Positions 42,329 to 53,745 of a stretch of 64,000 nucleotides of DNA are shown piece by piece. The DNA is from VRUE01 sp963807425 (lineage in GTDB: Bacteria; Actinomycetota; Thermoleophilia; Solirubrobacterales; 70-9), in assembly GCA_963807425.1 (NCBI GenBank), contig CAWEBZ010000012.1:310001-374000 (forward strand), in the 5' to 3' direction. Positions within the stretch are counted from its first letter, which is position 1; every line of letters starts with the position of its first letter. The translations under genes were made by a program, and so were the position numbers. Below the pieces are notes generated by a model, which saw nothing but the letters and a program-made list of their open reading frames with translations, was not told the origin of the DNA and ran no database searches.

Positions 42329-43110
42329 GCCTCTTCTCCCGGCTCTTCGTTGTCGCCCCTGCCGACGCCGGTGATCGCGGAGACGACGTGCTCCTCAGTG
42401 GTCGATTCCGCCTCGAAGCTGCCGGCAGCCTTGCCGAGCCGCAGGACGAAGATCCGGTCCGCCACCTCGAAGACGTCTACGAGGTTGTGGCTGATCACGA
42501 CGACGCCGAGACCGCGCTCGCGCAAGCGCCGGATCAGGTCGAGGACCTGGGCGGTCTGCGCCACCCCGAGCGCAGCGGTGGGCTCGTCGAGCAGCACGAC
42601 TTTCGGCTCGCCGAGCAGCGAGCGCGCCACCGCGACCTGCTGGCGCTGACCGCCGGAGAGGGTGCCGACCTCGCTACGCAGGTTGGGAATGGTCACCGAA
42701 AGGCCGGAAAGCAGCTCCCCGGTGCGGTGCTCCATCCGCGCCTCGTCGAGCTGGCGCGAGACCGTGCCGGGGCCCGGCGAGACCTCCTCGCGCCCGAGAA
42801 AGAGGTTGGCGACGAGGTCGAGGTTGTCACAGAGGGCAAGGTCCTGGTAGACGGTGGCGATGCCTAGTGCGGTGGCGTCCTGGGGCCGGGAGATCGAGAC
42901 CTGCTCCCCCTCGAAACGGATCCTGCCGGCGTCGGCCGTGTGGATCCCAGCGATCGTCTTGACCAGGGTCGACTTGCCGGCACCGTTGTCCCCCACCAGG
43001 CCGATCACCTCACCACCGTGGACGGCGAAGTCGACCCGGTCCAGCGCCTGGACCGGGCCGAATCGCTTGCTGATCCCATCGAGCTCGAGAAGAGGGGAGT
43101 TCGAGCTCAC
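42325..43110 (-). CDS. Sugar ABC transporter ATP-binding protein
   Basis: A 261-residue single ABC domain. Walker A is GLVGDNGAGKSTLVKTIAG, the Q-loop is TVYQDLALCDN, the signature is TLSGGQRQQVAVARSL, and Walker B is VVLLDEPTAALG, followed by the H-loop VISHNL. E. coli xylose and ribose ATPases are fused doubles of about 500 residues; the short form here is the usual single-domain variant in actinobacteria and would dimerise. It lies 14 nt after the binding-protein gene. Confidence 0.93.
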   Translation of the reverse strand: MSSNSPLLELDGISKRFGPVQALDRVDFAVHGGEVIGLVGDNGAGKSTLVKTIAGIHTADAGRIRFEGEQVSISRPQDATALGIATVYQDLALCDNLDLVANLFLGREEVSPGPGTVSRQLDEARMEHRTGELLSGLSVTIPNLRSEVGTLSGGQRQQVAVARSLLGEPKVVLLDEPTAALGVAQTAQVLDLIRRLRERGLGVVVISHNLVDVFEVADRIFVLRLGKAAGSFEAESTTEEHVVSAITGVGRGDNEEPGEEA

Positions 43111-43124
43111 TTTCGTCCCCGTGA

Positions 43125-44228
43125 CTAGGAGATACCAGCCGCTTTGCAGGCTTCCGCGTACGCCTCGGTGCAGAGTTCGTCGACCGACACTTCTTCGTCC
43201 GCGATCACGGTCTGTTTGATGTTGTCTTTGGTGACCGCGACCGGTTCGAACAGGATCGAGGGCACTTTGCCAGCTTCGTTGTCGAGTTCATCCGTGACTT
43301 TGCCCTGCGGGATTTCTTTGCCTTCGGCGAGGTCGATGGCGATTTCGGCACTGATCGCAGCCTCGGGCTTGTAGGCCTTGTAGATCGTCATGTACTGCTG
43401 ACCAGCAAGGATCCGCTGCAGGCCGGCTACGGTTGCGTCCTGGCCGGTAGTGGGACGTTCTTCCGGATCGATCCCGGCCGACTTCATCGCCGCGATCGCA
43501 CCGCCGCCGGTGTCGTCGTTGGCCGCGTAGACCCCGGCGAAGCCGTCTTTGCCGATCGCCGTGATCGCCTGCTGCATCTCGTTCTGGGCGTTGGTCGCCG
43601 ACCATTCCGGCGTGTCGTATTCCTTGGCGATCTCGACACCGGCGGCTTCGAACCCTTTGTTTGAGCCTGCCTTGAAGAGGGCGGCGTTGCTGTCCGCGGG
43701 GTCGCCGTTGATCTTCACGATCGGCCCTTTGGGACTGCCGTCTTCTTTCAGCTTTTTGGAGAGCGATTCGGCTTGCAGCTCGCCCACCCGTTCGTTGTCG
43801 TAGGAGACGTAGATGGCCACTTCGGCGCCGAGGATCAAGCGGTCGTAGCTGAGGACGGGGACGCCCTGGGCGTCGGCCTTCTGGACGCTTGCGGCCGCTG
43901 AAGCCGCGTCGACCGGATCGAGCACCAGCACATCCGCGCCCTGGGTCAGGGCCGCTTCGACCTGGCTCTGCTGCTTGGAGGCGTCCTCGGTGGCGTTGCT
44001 GTAGAGGATTTCGCAGTCAGGGCATATTTCTTCGACCTTTTCTTCGAAGCGCGGCCGATCGGAAGCCTCGTAGCGCGGGGTCTGGTTCTCTGGCAGCAAC
44101 AGGGCGATCGTCGGGCCACCTCCGCCACCTCCGCCGTCATCGTCACCGCCACAACCCGCGGCTATCAGGACGATCGCGAGCAGGGCAACGAGGGCGATCG
44201 TGAACCGACTGAACGCAGAGTGAGACAT
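43125..44228 (-). CDS. Xylose-type sugar-binding lipoprotein
   Basis: A 367-residue substrate-binding lipoprotein. The signal has lipobox LIAAGC (Cys near residue 26), then a Gly/Asp linker. The periplasmic-binding fold shows TIALLLPENQTPRYEASDRP, SQVEAALTQGADVLVLDPVD, SYDRLILGA, SYDNERVGELQAESL and GVYAANDDTGGGAIAAMKSA. The DRLI and VGELQ motifs are those of XylF. It is the first gene of the importer operon and likely delivers xylose or a related pentose. Confidence 0.9.
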   Translation of the reverse strand: MSHSAFSRFTIALVALLAIVLIAAGCGGDDDGGGGGGGPTIALLLPENQTPRYEASDRPRFEEKVEEICPDCEILYSNATEDASKQQSQVEAALTQGADVLVLDPVDAASAAASVQKADAQGVPVLSYDRLILGAEVAIYVSYDNERVGELQAESLSKKLKEDGSPKGPIVKINGDPADSNAALFKAGSNKGFEAAGVEIAKEYDTPEWSATNAQNEMQQAITAIGKDGFAGVYAANDDTGGGAIAAMKSAGIDPEERPTTGQDATVAGLQRILAGQQYMTIYKAYKPEAAISAEIAIDLAEGKEIPQGKVTDELDNEAGKVPSILFEPVAVTKDNIKQTVIADEEVSVDELCTEAYAEACKAAGIS

Positions 44229-44302
44229 CTCTTCCTCCTATGTCACCCCGTCCTGCGCGGGACTTACCCGAAGTGGAGGCTTTTTAAGCAGGCGCGGGCG
44301 GG

Positions 44303-47172
<2,870 letters not shown>

Positions 47173-47215
47173 TGAGGCGATTCTACGCACCCGAACAGAC
47201 GTTCCCCTTGCTTCC

Positions 47216-47254
47216 GTTCGCACTTTTCCCCTCTATGCGAAGGAAACTGCGAAC
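47216..47254 (+). promoter_or_regulatory. Palindrome P1 with ATG in a 5-nt loop (upstream, orphan)
   Basis: A 39-nt imperfect palindrome. Its left arm starts GTTCGCACTTTT, its right arm ends ACTGCGAAC, and the central loop is CTATG (47233-47237). The ATG opens an 11-codon frame, MRRKLRTEPAP. Position and design match P2, 95 nt downstream. Confidence 0.6.
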
Positions 47255-47309
47255 TGAACCGGCTCCGTAGAGGCCAAACCCAGCTGGGTCCACGGGGGCG
47301 AGAGTCCTT

Positions 47310-47352
47310 GCGTTCGCACTTCTCTTCGGTATGCGAGGAAAAGTGCGAGCGC
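47310..47352 (+). promoter_or_regulatory. Palindrome P2 enclosing the start codon of the AbiEi/DUF559 gene
   Basis: Two 19-nt arms (GCGTTCGCACTTCTCTTCG and CGAGGAAAAGTGCGAGCGC) flank the 5-nt loop GTATG (47329-47333). Sixteen positions are complementary and two more are G-T wobbles. The ATG in the loop is the start codon of the gene at 47331. It could be an operator for the gene's own HTH domain or an RNA hairpin that controls initiation. Confidence 0.75.
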
Positions 47353-48233
47353 ACCACGACCTCGCCGCGCTGGCTGGCACGCAACACGGGGTCGTTGCGC
47401 GCAAGCAGCTTCAAGCGCTCGGGTACAGCGATGGTGCCATCGACCGGGCAGCAGACCTGGGACGGTTGCACCACATCCACCGGGGCGTCTATGCCGTCGG
47501 CCACATGCGCCTCTCTTCCCATGGCTACTGCCAGGCAGCGCTCCTCGCCTGTGGACGACAGGCCCTCTTGAGCCACACCTCCGCCGCATGGCTGTGGGGA
47601 CTGCACCCGAGGCTGGCGTTGCCAGTCGAGGTCATCCGGCCAAGCCGCGGCCACCGCAGAAGCGCGATTCGGGTGCACCACGCCCCTGGCCTGGGGGTCG
47701 ATGATCGAGCGGAACGCGAGGGGCTACGCCTTACGGGGCTCGCGCGCACATTCCTCGATCTCGCAGCAAGGGAGTCGCGCATCGGCTTGAAGGGAGCGCT
47801 GGACCGGGCTGACCGACTCGGGATCTTCGACCTCCATGCCATCGACTCTCTGCTGGGTCGAGCCGGGAAGCACCCCGGCACGCGGAAGCTTCGCCACGCG
47901 ACCGATCCGTTTCGCGAACCAGGGTTCACGCGCTCCGGTCTTGAGCGGTACTTCCTTGCTCTCGTGCGCAAAATGGGACTGCCGGTGCCCTCGGCCAACC
48001 TCTTCGTCGCCGGCTTCGAGCTGGACATGTACTGGGAGCGGGAGCGATTCGCGGTCGAGCTCGACACCTACAAGTTTCATCGAGGTCGCACCGCGTTCGA
48101 GAAGGATCGGGTCCGGCAGGAGGAGCTGAAGCTGGCCGGGATCGAGATGGTCCGGATCACCGACGTTCGCCTCGAACGCGAACCGGAGGTGGTGATGAAG
48201 CGCCTCGCCACGCTGCTTGCACAGCGGCGCTAG
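47331..48233 (+). CDS. AbiEi-type HTH protein with C-terminal DUF559 (Vsr-like) nuclease domain
   Basis: A 300-residue protein. Residues about 8-60 (HHDLAALAGTQHGVVARKQL, then LHHIHRGVYAVG) match the winged-helix domain of AbiEi antitoxins. The C-terminal 100 residues match DUF559/Vsr-like PD-(D/E)XK nucleases: SGLERYFLALVRKMGLP, FELDMYWERERFAVELDTYK, FHRGRTAFEKDRVRQEELKL. The family is widespread in actinobacteria without an agreed role. No AbiEii toxin gene is adjacent. Its ATG lies in the loop of palindrome P2, and a second palindrome (P1) lies upstream. The paralogue at 62349-63182 has the same arrangement. Confidence 0.85.
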   Translation: MRGKVRAHHDLAALAGTQHGVVARKQLQALGYSDGAIDRAADLGRLHHIHRGVYAVGHMRLSSHGYCQAALLACGRQALLSHTSAAWLWGLHPRLALPVEVIRPSRGHRRSAIRVHHAPGLGVDDRAEREGLRLTGLARTFLDLAARESRIGLKGALDRADRLGIFDLHAIDSLLGRAGKHPGTRKLRHATDPFREPGFTRSGLERYFLALVRKMGLPVPSANLFVAGFELDMYWERERFAVELDTYKFHRGRTAFEKDRVRQEELKLAGIEMVRITDVRLEREPEVVMKRLATLLAQRR

Positions 48234-48310
48234 AGCCAGTGGTTGCGTGAAACGGCATTGAGGCGTACGGTCGTTGTGGGCGGGGACCGTTCAGCCCAGG
48301 AGGTGGAGAG

Positions 48311-48688
48311 ATGTCGAACGTCGATACCGCCCGGTCGGCCTATGAGGCCTTTGGCCGTGGCGATCTGGAAGCGCTGAAGGAGATGTTGAGCGAGGACAGC
48401 ACCTGGCTCACATCCGACGAGCTGCCGCTCGGAGGAGAAACGAAAGGACGCGACGAGATCATCGGGAATTTCACCCAGATCCCCAACTACTGGTCGTCGT
48501 TCAGCGTCGAGCCGGAGGAGTTCATCGACGGGGGCGAGTGGGTCGTCGTACGAGGAACGCAACGGGCGGGCAACGACAGCGGCAGCTTCGAAGCGCCGTT
48601 CGCCCACCTACTCAAGGTCGCCGACGGCAAGATCGTGCGCGGCGAGTTCTACGCCGACAGCGCCAAGGCAGCGAAGGTCCTGGCCTAG
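48311..48688 (+). CDS. SnoaL-like (NTF2-fold) protein
   Basis: A 125-residue cone-fold protein: NVDTARSAYEAFGRGDLEAL, then DEIIGNFTQIP and a C-terminal HLLKVADGKIVRGEFYADS. The family includes cyclases, isomerases and many proteins of unknown function, so only the fold can be assigned. AGGAGG lies 8 nt before the ATG at 48311. It is transcribed alone, 77 nt after the AbiEi-type gene. Confidence 0.85.
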   Translation: MSNVDTARSAYEAFGRGDLEALKEMLSEDSTWLTSDELPLGGETKGRDEIIGNFTQIPNYWSSFSVEPEEFIDGGEWVVVRGTQRAGNDSGSFEAPFAHLLKVADGKIVRGEFYADSAKAAKVLA

Positions 48689-49033
48689 GCAGCCGCGCCC
48701 ACAGAGAGCCCGGCGACCGCGAGTCGCTCCTCGACAACGGCGCTGCTCGGTGAGGGGGCGGCCGCAGGAGCCGGGCTCCTCTCCGTCGACGACGCGAACT
48801 GAACCATCGCGGAGCCGAATATGCAGTCGACTCGGGAAGGCCATCCGCAGCGTGGTGGTGTCGGCGCGAGCGCCCTGGCCACGGCCGGACCGGGGTTCGC
48901 CTAGTCCATGTTGGCGTCGCCGAGGCGGGGATGCGCAGCAGGTCGCGCAGGCCGAGGTCGGGCGACGCTCTGGCCGCTCGCTCGCGAACGCTGGCCGGCA
49001 GGTCCTCGACCCGAGGTCGGCACGACGCGGGGC
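48689..49033. other. Non-coding stretch between convergent genes
   Basis: About 345 nt between the ends of the SnoaL-like gene and uvrB. Short open frames exist on both strands, but none has a ribosome binding site or family-like sequence. I see no RNA gene or repeat here. Confidence 0.5.
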
Positions 49034-51031
49034 CTAAGCGCCGGCCCGCATCCCCTCGAGGTCGCGGCGCAGCTCCTTCAGCTCATCACGGATGCGGCCC
49101 GCCTCCTCGAAGCGGAGGTCGTCGGCGGCAGCGAGCATCTCCTCCTCGAGAGCGACGATCGTGCGCTCCAGCTCCTCCGGATCAGCGAAGTCCGTCGCCC
49201 GCTTGCTGCGGCGCTTGCGCGGCGCCCGGTCCTCCATCGCGAGGAACTCGGACATCTCGGAAATGCCCTTGCGCACGGTCTCAGGGGTGATCCCGTGCTC
49301 GGCGTTGTAGGCGAGCTGGATCGCGCGGCGGCGGTCGGTCTCGCTCATCGCCGCCCGCATCGCGTCGGTCTCCTTATCGGCGTACATCAGCACCCGCCCG
49401 TTGACGTTGCGGGCGGCACGGCCGATCGTCTGCACGAGGCTCGTCTCCCCGCGCAGGAAGCCCTCCTTGTCGGCGTCGAGGATCGCCACCAGCGAGACCT
49501 CGGGCAGGTCGAGGCCCTCGCGCAGAAGGTTGACCCCGACCAGGACGTCGTACTCGCCGAGGCGCAGGTCGCGGATGATCTGGATCCGTTCCAGCGTGTC
49601 GATCTCCGAGTGCAGGTAGCGGACCTTGATCCCGTACTCGAGCAGATAGTTGGTCAGGTCCTCGGCCATCTTCTTGGTCAGGGTCGTGACCAGCACCCGG
49701 TCGCCGGCGTCAGCGCGGACCTTGATCTCGTTCATCAGATCGTCGATCTGGTTCCTCGTCTCGCGTACCTCGATCGCCGGGTCGATGATCCCCGTCGGGC
49801 GGACGATCTGCTCGACGATCCGGGTCGACTCGGCCCGCTCGAACTGCCCCGGCGTCGCCGAGACCATCACCAGCTGGTCGACCCGCTCGAGGAACTCGTC
49901 GAACTTGAGCGGCCGGTTGTCGATCGCCGACGGCAAGCGGAAGCCGTAGTCGATCAAGGTTTGCTTCCGCGATCGATCGCCTTCGTACATCCCCCCGATC
50001 TGGGGGATCGTCTGGTGGGACTCGTCGACGAAGACGACGAAGTCGTCGGGGAAGTAGTCGATCAGCGTGTGCGGCGGGCTACCCTCGGGACGGCCGTCGA
50101 GGATGCGCGAGTAGTTCTCGATCCCCGAGGTGAAGCCGAGCTCCTTCAGCATCTCGATGTCGTAGGCGGTGCGCTGCCGCAACCGGTGCGCCTCGAGCTG
50201 CTTGCCTTCGGCCTCCAGCTCGGCGGTGCGGGTGTTGAGTTCGTTGCGGATCTCATCGACCGCCCGCTCCAGGGTCTCGTCCTTGGTCACATAGTGCGAG
50301 GCCGGCCAGACCGAGACGTGGTCGATCGTGTCGAGGATCTCGCCGGTGAGCGGGTCGAAGTGCTGGACCCCCTCGATCTCGTCGCCAAAGAGGGCGATCC
50401 GGTAGGCCGACTCGGCGTAGGAGGGCATGATCTCCAGCACCTCGCCGCGGACGCGGAAAGTGCCGCGGCCGAGGGTCGAGTCGTTGCGCTGATACTGCAT
50501 CTTGACCAGCTTGCGCAGCACCTCGTCACGGTCGATCGACTCGCCGACTTTGAACATCTGCATCTTCTCGTTGTAGACCTGAGGCGATCCGATCCCGTAG
50601 ATACAGGAGACCGAGGCGACGATGATCACGTCGCGGCGGGCGAAGAGGGCGGCGGTGGCAGCGTGGCGGAGGCGGTCGATCTCGTCGTTGATCGAGGAGT
50701 CCTTCTCGATGTAGAGGTCCTGGGCCGGGACGTAGGCCTCGGGCTGGTAGTAGTCGTAGTAGGAGACGAAGTACTCGACCGCGTTCTCGGGGAAGAACTC
50801 GCGGAACTCGTTGCAAAGCTGCGCGGCCAGCGTCTTGTTGTGGGCGATCACCAGCGAGGGACGCTGGACCGCCTCGATCGTCGCGGCCATGGTGAAGGTC
50901 TTGCCGGTCCCGGTCGCACCCAGCAGGGTCTGGAACGTCTCCCCCTCCCCCAGGCCCTCAGCCAACCCGGCGATCGCCTTCGGTTGATCAGCGGTCGGCG
51001 TATAAGCGGGGTTGAGCTTGAACTCGGGCAC
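49034..51031 (-). CDS. uvrB: Excinuclease ABC subunit B
   Basis: A 665-residue helicase-like damage-verification subunit of nucleotide excision repair. Walker A is GATGTGKTFT, the beta-hairpin is VSYYDYYQPEAYVPAQDLYI, the helicase motifs include DESHQTIPQIGGMY and VLVGVNLLREGLDLPEVSLV, and the C-terminal UVR domain reads VALEEEMLAAADDLRFEEAG. It is complete and of usual length. It partners UvrA, whose gene lies about 2 kb away on the same strand with two plus-strand genes between. Confidence 0.96.
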   Translation of the reverse strand: MPEFKLNPAYTPTADQPKAIAGLAEGLGEGETFQTLLGATGTGKTFTMAATIEAVQRPSLVIAHNKTLAAQLCNEFREFFPENAVEYFVSYYDYYQPEAYVPAQDLYIEKDSSINDEIDRLRHAATAALFARRDVIIVASVSCIYGIGSPQVYNEKMQMFKVGESIDRDEVLRKLVKMQYQRNDSTLGRGTFRVRGEVLEIMPSYAESAYRIALFGDEIEGVQHFDPLTGEILDTIDHVSVWPASHYVTKDETLERAVDEIRNELNTRTAELEAEGKQLEAHRLRQRTAYDIEMLKELGFTSGIENYSRILDGRPEGSPPHTLIDYFPDDFVVFVDESHQTIPQIGGMYEGDRSRKQTLIDYGFRLPSAIDNRPLKFDEFLERVDQLVMVSATPGQFERAESTRIVEQIVRPTGIIDPAIEVRETRNQIDDLMNEIKVRADAGDRVLVTTLTKKMAEDLTNYLLEYGIKVRYLHSEIDTLERIQIIRDLRLGEYDVLVGVNLLREGLDLPEVSLVAILDADKEGFLRGETSLVQTIGRAARNVNGRVLMYADKETDAMRAAMSETDRRRAIQLAYNAEHGITPETVRKGISEMSEFLAMEDRAPRKRRSKRATDFADPEELERTIVALEEEMLAAADDLRFEEAGRIRDELKELRRDLEGMRAGA

Positions 51032-51111
51032 GCGGTGACGATAGCGGGCGAGTTAGTCGCGCTAACCGCGAAAAAACGTCCTTTCTCCCGAACTGGAAGA
51101 CTGCGCGGCCG

Positions 51112-51480
51112 ATGACACGCTCTCAGAAAGCTCTGGCGGGCTTCTTCGCTTTCGCCGGGACGATGCACTTCGTCATCCCGCGCAGCTACGAAGCGACGAT
51201 GCCGCCGTCGTTGCCTCGCCATCGCGAGGCGGTGATCGTCAGCGGCGTCGCCGAGATTGCCGGCGGGGCTGCGGTGCTCTACCGCCCCACCCGCCGCTTT
51301 GCTCGATGGTGGCTGCTCAGCCTGCTGCTGGCCGTCTTTCCGGCCAACATCCACATGGCAGTGAATCCCGAGCAGGTCAAGGGCCTCGACCTGGAGCGGG
51401 TCCCACGCTGGGCGCTCTGGGCGCGCCTGCCGCTGCAGCCACTGGCGATGCTCTGGGTGTGGCGGGCGACGCGCGACTGA
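51112..51480 (+). CDS. DoxX-like membrane protein
   Basis: A 122-residue protein with four probable membrane segments (LAGFFAFAGTMHFVIP, VSGVAEIAGGAAVLYRP, LLSLLLAVFPANIHMAVNP, PLQPLAMLWVW). The FAGTMHF and PANIHMA segments are typical of DoxX-like proteins, some of which support thiol or redox homeostasis. It is divergent from uvrB with 80 nt between. The exact function is unknown. Confidence 0.85.
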   Translation: MTRSQKALAGFFAFAGTMHFVIPRSYEATMPPSLPRHREAVIVSGVAEIAGGAAVLYRPTRRFARWWLLSLLLAVFPANIHMAVNPEQVKGLDLERVPRWALWARLPLQPLAMLWVWRATRD

Positions 51481-51500
51481 TTGGTATCGTAAACGCGCAG

Positions 51501-51549
51501 TTTTGTCTGTCGATCTTTTGTCTGTAGCGCTTTTGTCGTCGCAGACAGA
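51501..51549 (+). promoter_or_regulatory. Phased TTTTGTC repeats upstream of the XRE regulator
   Basis: TTTTGTC occurs at 51501, 51516 and 51531, exactly 15 nt apart; the first two extend to TTTTGTCTGT. The inverted form CAGACAGA follows at 51542-51549. They end 10 nt before the XRE start, a likely autoregulatory operator region. Confidence 0.55.
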
Positions 51550-51559
51550 GAATCTCCGA

Positions 51560-51820
51560 ATGGAACCACGCGAGCGTTTCGCAATTAATCTGCGCAAAGC
51601 GCGCCAAAGCAAGGAAATCTCCCAGGAGGAGCTCGGCTTCCGCTGCGAGCTGCACCGGACCGAGATCTCGCTGCTGGAGCGCGGTGGACGCGAGCCTCGG
51701 CTCGGCACGATCGTCAAGCTCGCGGGCTCTCTCGACACGACACCAGCAAAGCTCTGCGAGGGCATCAGCTGGGTGCCGAGCAAGTCGGGCAAGAAGGGCC
51801 GCTACCAGTTCAAAAAGTAG
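51560..51820 (+). CDS. XRE-family helix-turn-helix regulator
   Basis: An 86-residue protein: FAINLRKARQSKEISQEELG, then FRCELHRTEISLLERGGREP, is a Cro/C1-type HTH, followed by a short basic tail (SGKKGRYQFKK). The ATG at 51560 fits the domain; an open frame continues to a TTG at 51503 but would add non-conserved residues encoded by the operator-like repeats. It is transcribed alone. Its target may be its own promoter repeats. Confidence 0.85.
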   Translation: MEPRERFAINLRKARQSKEISQEELGFRCELHRTEISLLERGGREPRLGTIVKLAGSLDTTPAKLCEGISWVPSKSGKKGRYQFKK

Positions 51821-51822
51821 TA

Positions 51823-51848
51823 GCCGCCCCCCGGAGCGAGGAGGCGGC
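51823..51848. terminator. Short hairpin between convergent genes
   Basis: GCCGCC (51823-51828) pairs with GGCGGC (51843-51848), with further partial C/G pairing inside. It sits between the stops at 51820 and 51854. There is no T-run, so it is only a candidate. Confidence 0.35.
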
Positions 51849-51853
51849 GTCGC

Positions 51854-52378
51854 TCAGGGCAGGAACTGTTCGAGCAGGCTCTGGGCGGGACCGAGGAAGC
51901 CTTCGAGTTCGCCGAGCAGTGCTTGGGCGTTCTGGACGAGTTCGATCGCTTCGTTGAGCGGAATCTGGCGGAGCGTTTCGCGCAGAGGAGCAGCGATGAG
52001 CGGGTTCAGTGCACCGGCATCTTCGGCATCGTCGACGGCCCGCAGCAGGCCAGCGCGGATCGCCTTGGCCAGTTCGGTCTCGTCGATCCCATAGCGCTCG
52101 CTGAAGCGCTCGCGTGCCTCCGGCGTGGCGATCGCGCGGGCGAGCGTCTCGCGGGTGACTCCCAGCTCGCAGGCGGCGCCGTCGAGGGCCGAGAGCGAGA
52201 ACTGCTCGGCGATCTGTTGCAGGCTTTCCGGATCGCGCCAGGCCCGCTTCTCACACGGGTCCTGGGTCTTGGCCGGTGCGTATGAGGAGCCGCCGGCGGC
52301 GAGGTAGATACCGGGCAGGACGACGGCGGCGATGATCGCCCCGACGACTAGGAACCGGGCTCTCGAGTCGCCGCTCAC
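51854..52378 (-). CDS. Membrane-anchored protein of unknown function
   Basis: A 174-residue protein: one N-terminal membrane helix (FLVVGAIIAAVVLPGIYLAA) and an extracytoplasmic alpha-helical part rich in Ala, Glu and Leu, with two cysteines (DPCEKRAW and AACELG). The GTG start at 52378 overlaps the MFS stop (GTGA), so it is made together with the exporter. It could be an accessory subunit of that exporter. No family recognised. Confidence 0.7.
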   Translation of the reverse strand: MSGDSRARFLVVGAIIAAVVLPGIYLAAGGSSYAPAKTQDPCEKRAWRDPESLQQIAEQFSLSALDGAACELGVTRETLARAIATPEARERFSERYGIDETELAKAIRAGLLRAVDDAEDAGALNPLIAAPLRETLRQIPLNEAIELVQNAQALLGELEGFLGPAQSLLEQFLP

Positions 52379-53745
52379 AGTTCCACTCTCCGGGCCAGGA
52401 CGATCGGAATCAAGGCCAGCAGGCCGAGCAGCGCGGCGAGTCCGAAAGAGGGGCTGAAGGCATGCGTCGCGGCCCGGTTGAGCTGCTCCTGAAGTTCGTC
52501 ACGCAGCTGCACCACTTCGGCTCGCTCGCTTTCGTCGGTTGGGAGCGGCTCAAACGCTGGCTCGATCGTCGGCACCCTCCCCCGCTCCCCTTCCAGCTGG
52601 CCCTCGATCCGCTGTGCCAGTTCGATCTTGAACAGCGGGTTGACGGAGGAGTCGAGGACGACCGCCGTCCCAGCGTCGATCGCGTCGTTGCGCTGCTCGG
52701 CGATGTCGGCGGTGAAGATCGGCGTCAACGCCAAGAGGCCGAGGCAGACACCGGCATGGCGGGCGGAGATCGTCCAGCCGCCATGGATCGCCTGCGGTGC
52801 CCGCCCGCTCAGCGCCGTCTCGGTCAGCGCCGAGAGCACCAGAGCGAGGCCGAGGCCGACCATTACCTGGGGTGGCAGGGTCAGCGCTACCTCTGCCTTG
52901 GGCAGCAGGGCCAAGCCACCGAGCCCGCCGGAGACCAGGATCGCTCCGGCGGCAGCCCGCGCTCGGGAGCTCGGCACCACTCCGCCCAGGCGGCTGCCGG
53001 CGAGGGCCGCAAGCGGCATCACGGTGACGACGATCGCGGCGCCGATCGGGGTCAGGCGCCAGCCCTCGATCAGCAGCAGCACGAGCAGGAAGAGGGCAGC
53101 GGCGATTGCCGCCGAGATCATCGCCAGAGCCAGATTGGCCGAGAGATGCGGCCGGCCCGTCTGGCGCAGCTCGGTCGAGATGATCCCGGTCGCCGCCTCG
53201 TGTCTGGCGACGGCGAGAATCGGCACCGCGGCGGCGATCGCAATCGGAACCTGGATCAGGAAGATCGACTGCCAGGAGACCAGCTCGGTCAGCAAGCCGC
53301 CGAGCGCCGGACCGAGGGCGGCGCCGGTCGCCCCGGCGGTGGCCCAGAGCGCGGTCGCGCGGCGCTCGGAGCCGACCGTGGCGGGGAGCAGCTCGAGCAC
53401 GGCCGTCACCGCGGCGGCACCGCCAAGGGCCTGCACGCAGCGGGCCGCGATCAGCGTGCTGAGGTCGGAGGAGATCCCACAGGCGAGGCTGGCGCCGGCG
53501 AAGACGGCGAGGCCGACCGCGGCGGCGCGGCCGGGACCGACCCGGCGGGCTATATGCGCGGCCGGGACCGCCGCCAGCGCCATCACCAGGTTGAAGGAGA
53601 TCAGCACCCAGGTAACCGCGGCGACGCTGGCGTCCAGCTCGCGGTAGATCTGCGGCAGGGCGAGGACGACGATCGAGGAGTCGGCCAGGACAAGGGCGAC
53701 GGCAAGCGCCAGCGCCGCGGTGCGCGGCTTCGGTGCCTCGCTCAT
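52375..53745 (-). CDS. MFS drug-type exporter (EmrB/QacA-like)
   Basis: A 456-residue polytopic transporter. The N-terminal half shows DSSIVVLALPQIYRELDAS (motif of the 14-helix drug:H+ antiporters), HIARRVGPGRAAAVGLAVF (motif A) and LLPATVGSERRATALWATAG. Between the late helices there is a hydrophilic, probably external, loop of about 90 residues (VLDSSVNPLFKIELAQRIEG to ELQEQLNRAATHAF). The ATG at 53745 overlaps the lytic transglycosylase stop (ATGA). The substrate is unknown. Confidence 0.88.
   Translation of the reverse strand: MSEAPKPRTAALALAVALVLADSSIVVLALPQIYRELDASVAAVTWVLISFNLVMALAAVPAAHIARRVGPGRAAAVGLAVFAGASLACGISSDLSTLIAARCVQALGGAAAVTAVLELLPATVGSERRATALWATAGATGAALGPALGGLLTELVSWQSIFLIQVPIAIAAAVPILAVARHEAATGIISTELRQTGRPHLSANLALAMISAAIAAALFLLVLLLIEGWRLTPIGAAIVVTVMPLAALAGSRLGGVVPSSRARAAAGAILVSGGLGGLALLPKAEVALTLPPQVMVGLGLALVLSALTETALSGRAPQAIHGGWTISARHAGVCLGLLALTPIFTADIAEQRNDAIDAGTAVVLDSSVNPLFKIELAQRIEGQLEGERGRVPTIEPAFEPLPTDESERAEVVQLRDELQEQLNRAATHAFSPSFGLAALLGLLALIPIVLARRVEL

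Noticed and set aside
47216..47352. P1 and P2 as a rho-independent terminator of uvrA or another gene
   Set aside because: uvrA reads away from this site, there is no U-run, and each loop carries an ATG, for P2 the start codon of a real gene.
47331..48233. Complete AbiE toxin-antitoxin system
   Set aside because: No AbiEii nucleotidyltransferase toxin gene lies next to either AbiEi-type gene, and the C-terminal DUF559 domain differs from classical AbiEi.
48908..51115. 735-codon plus-strand open frame opposite uvrB
   Set aside because: Antisense shadow of a conserved gene; no family similarity and skewed composition.
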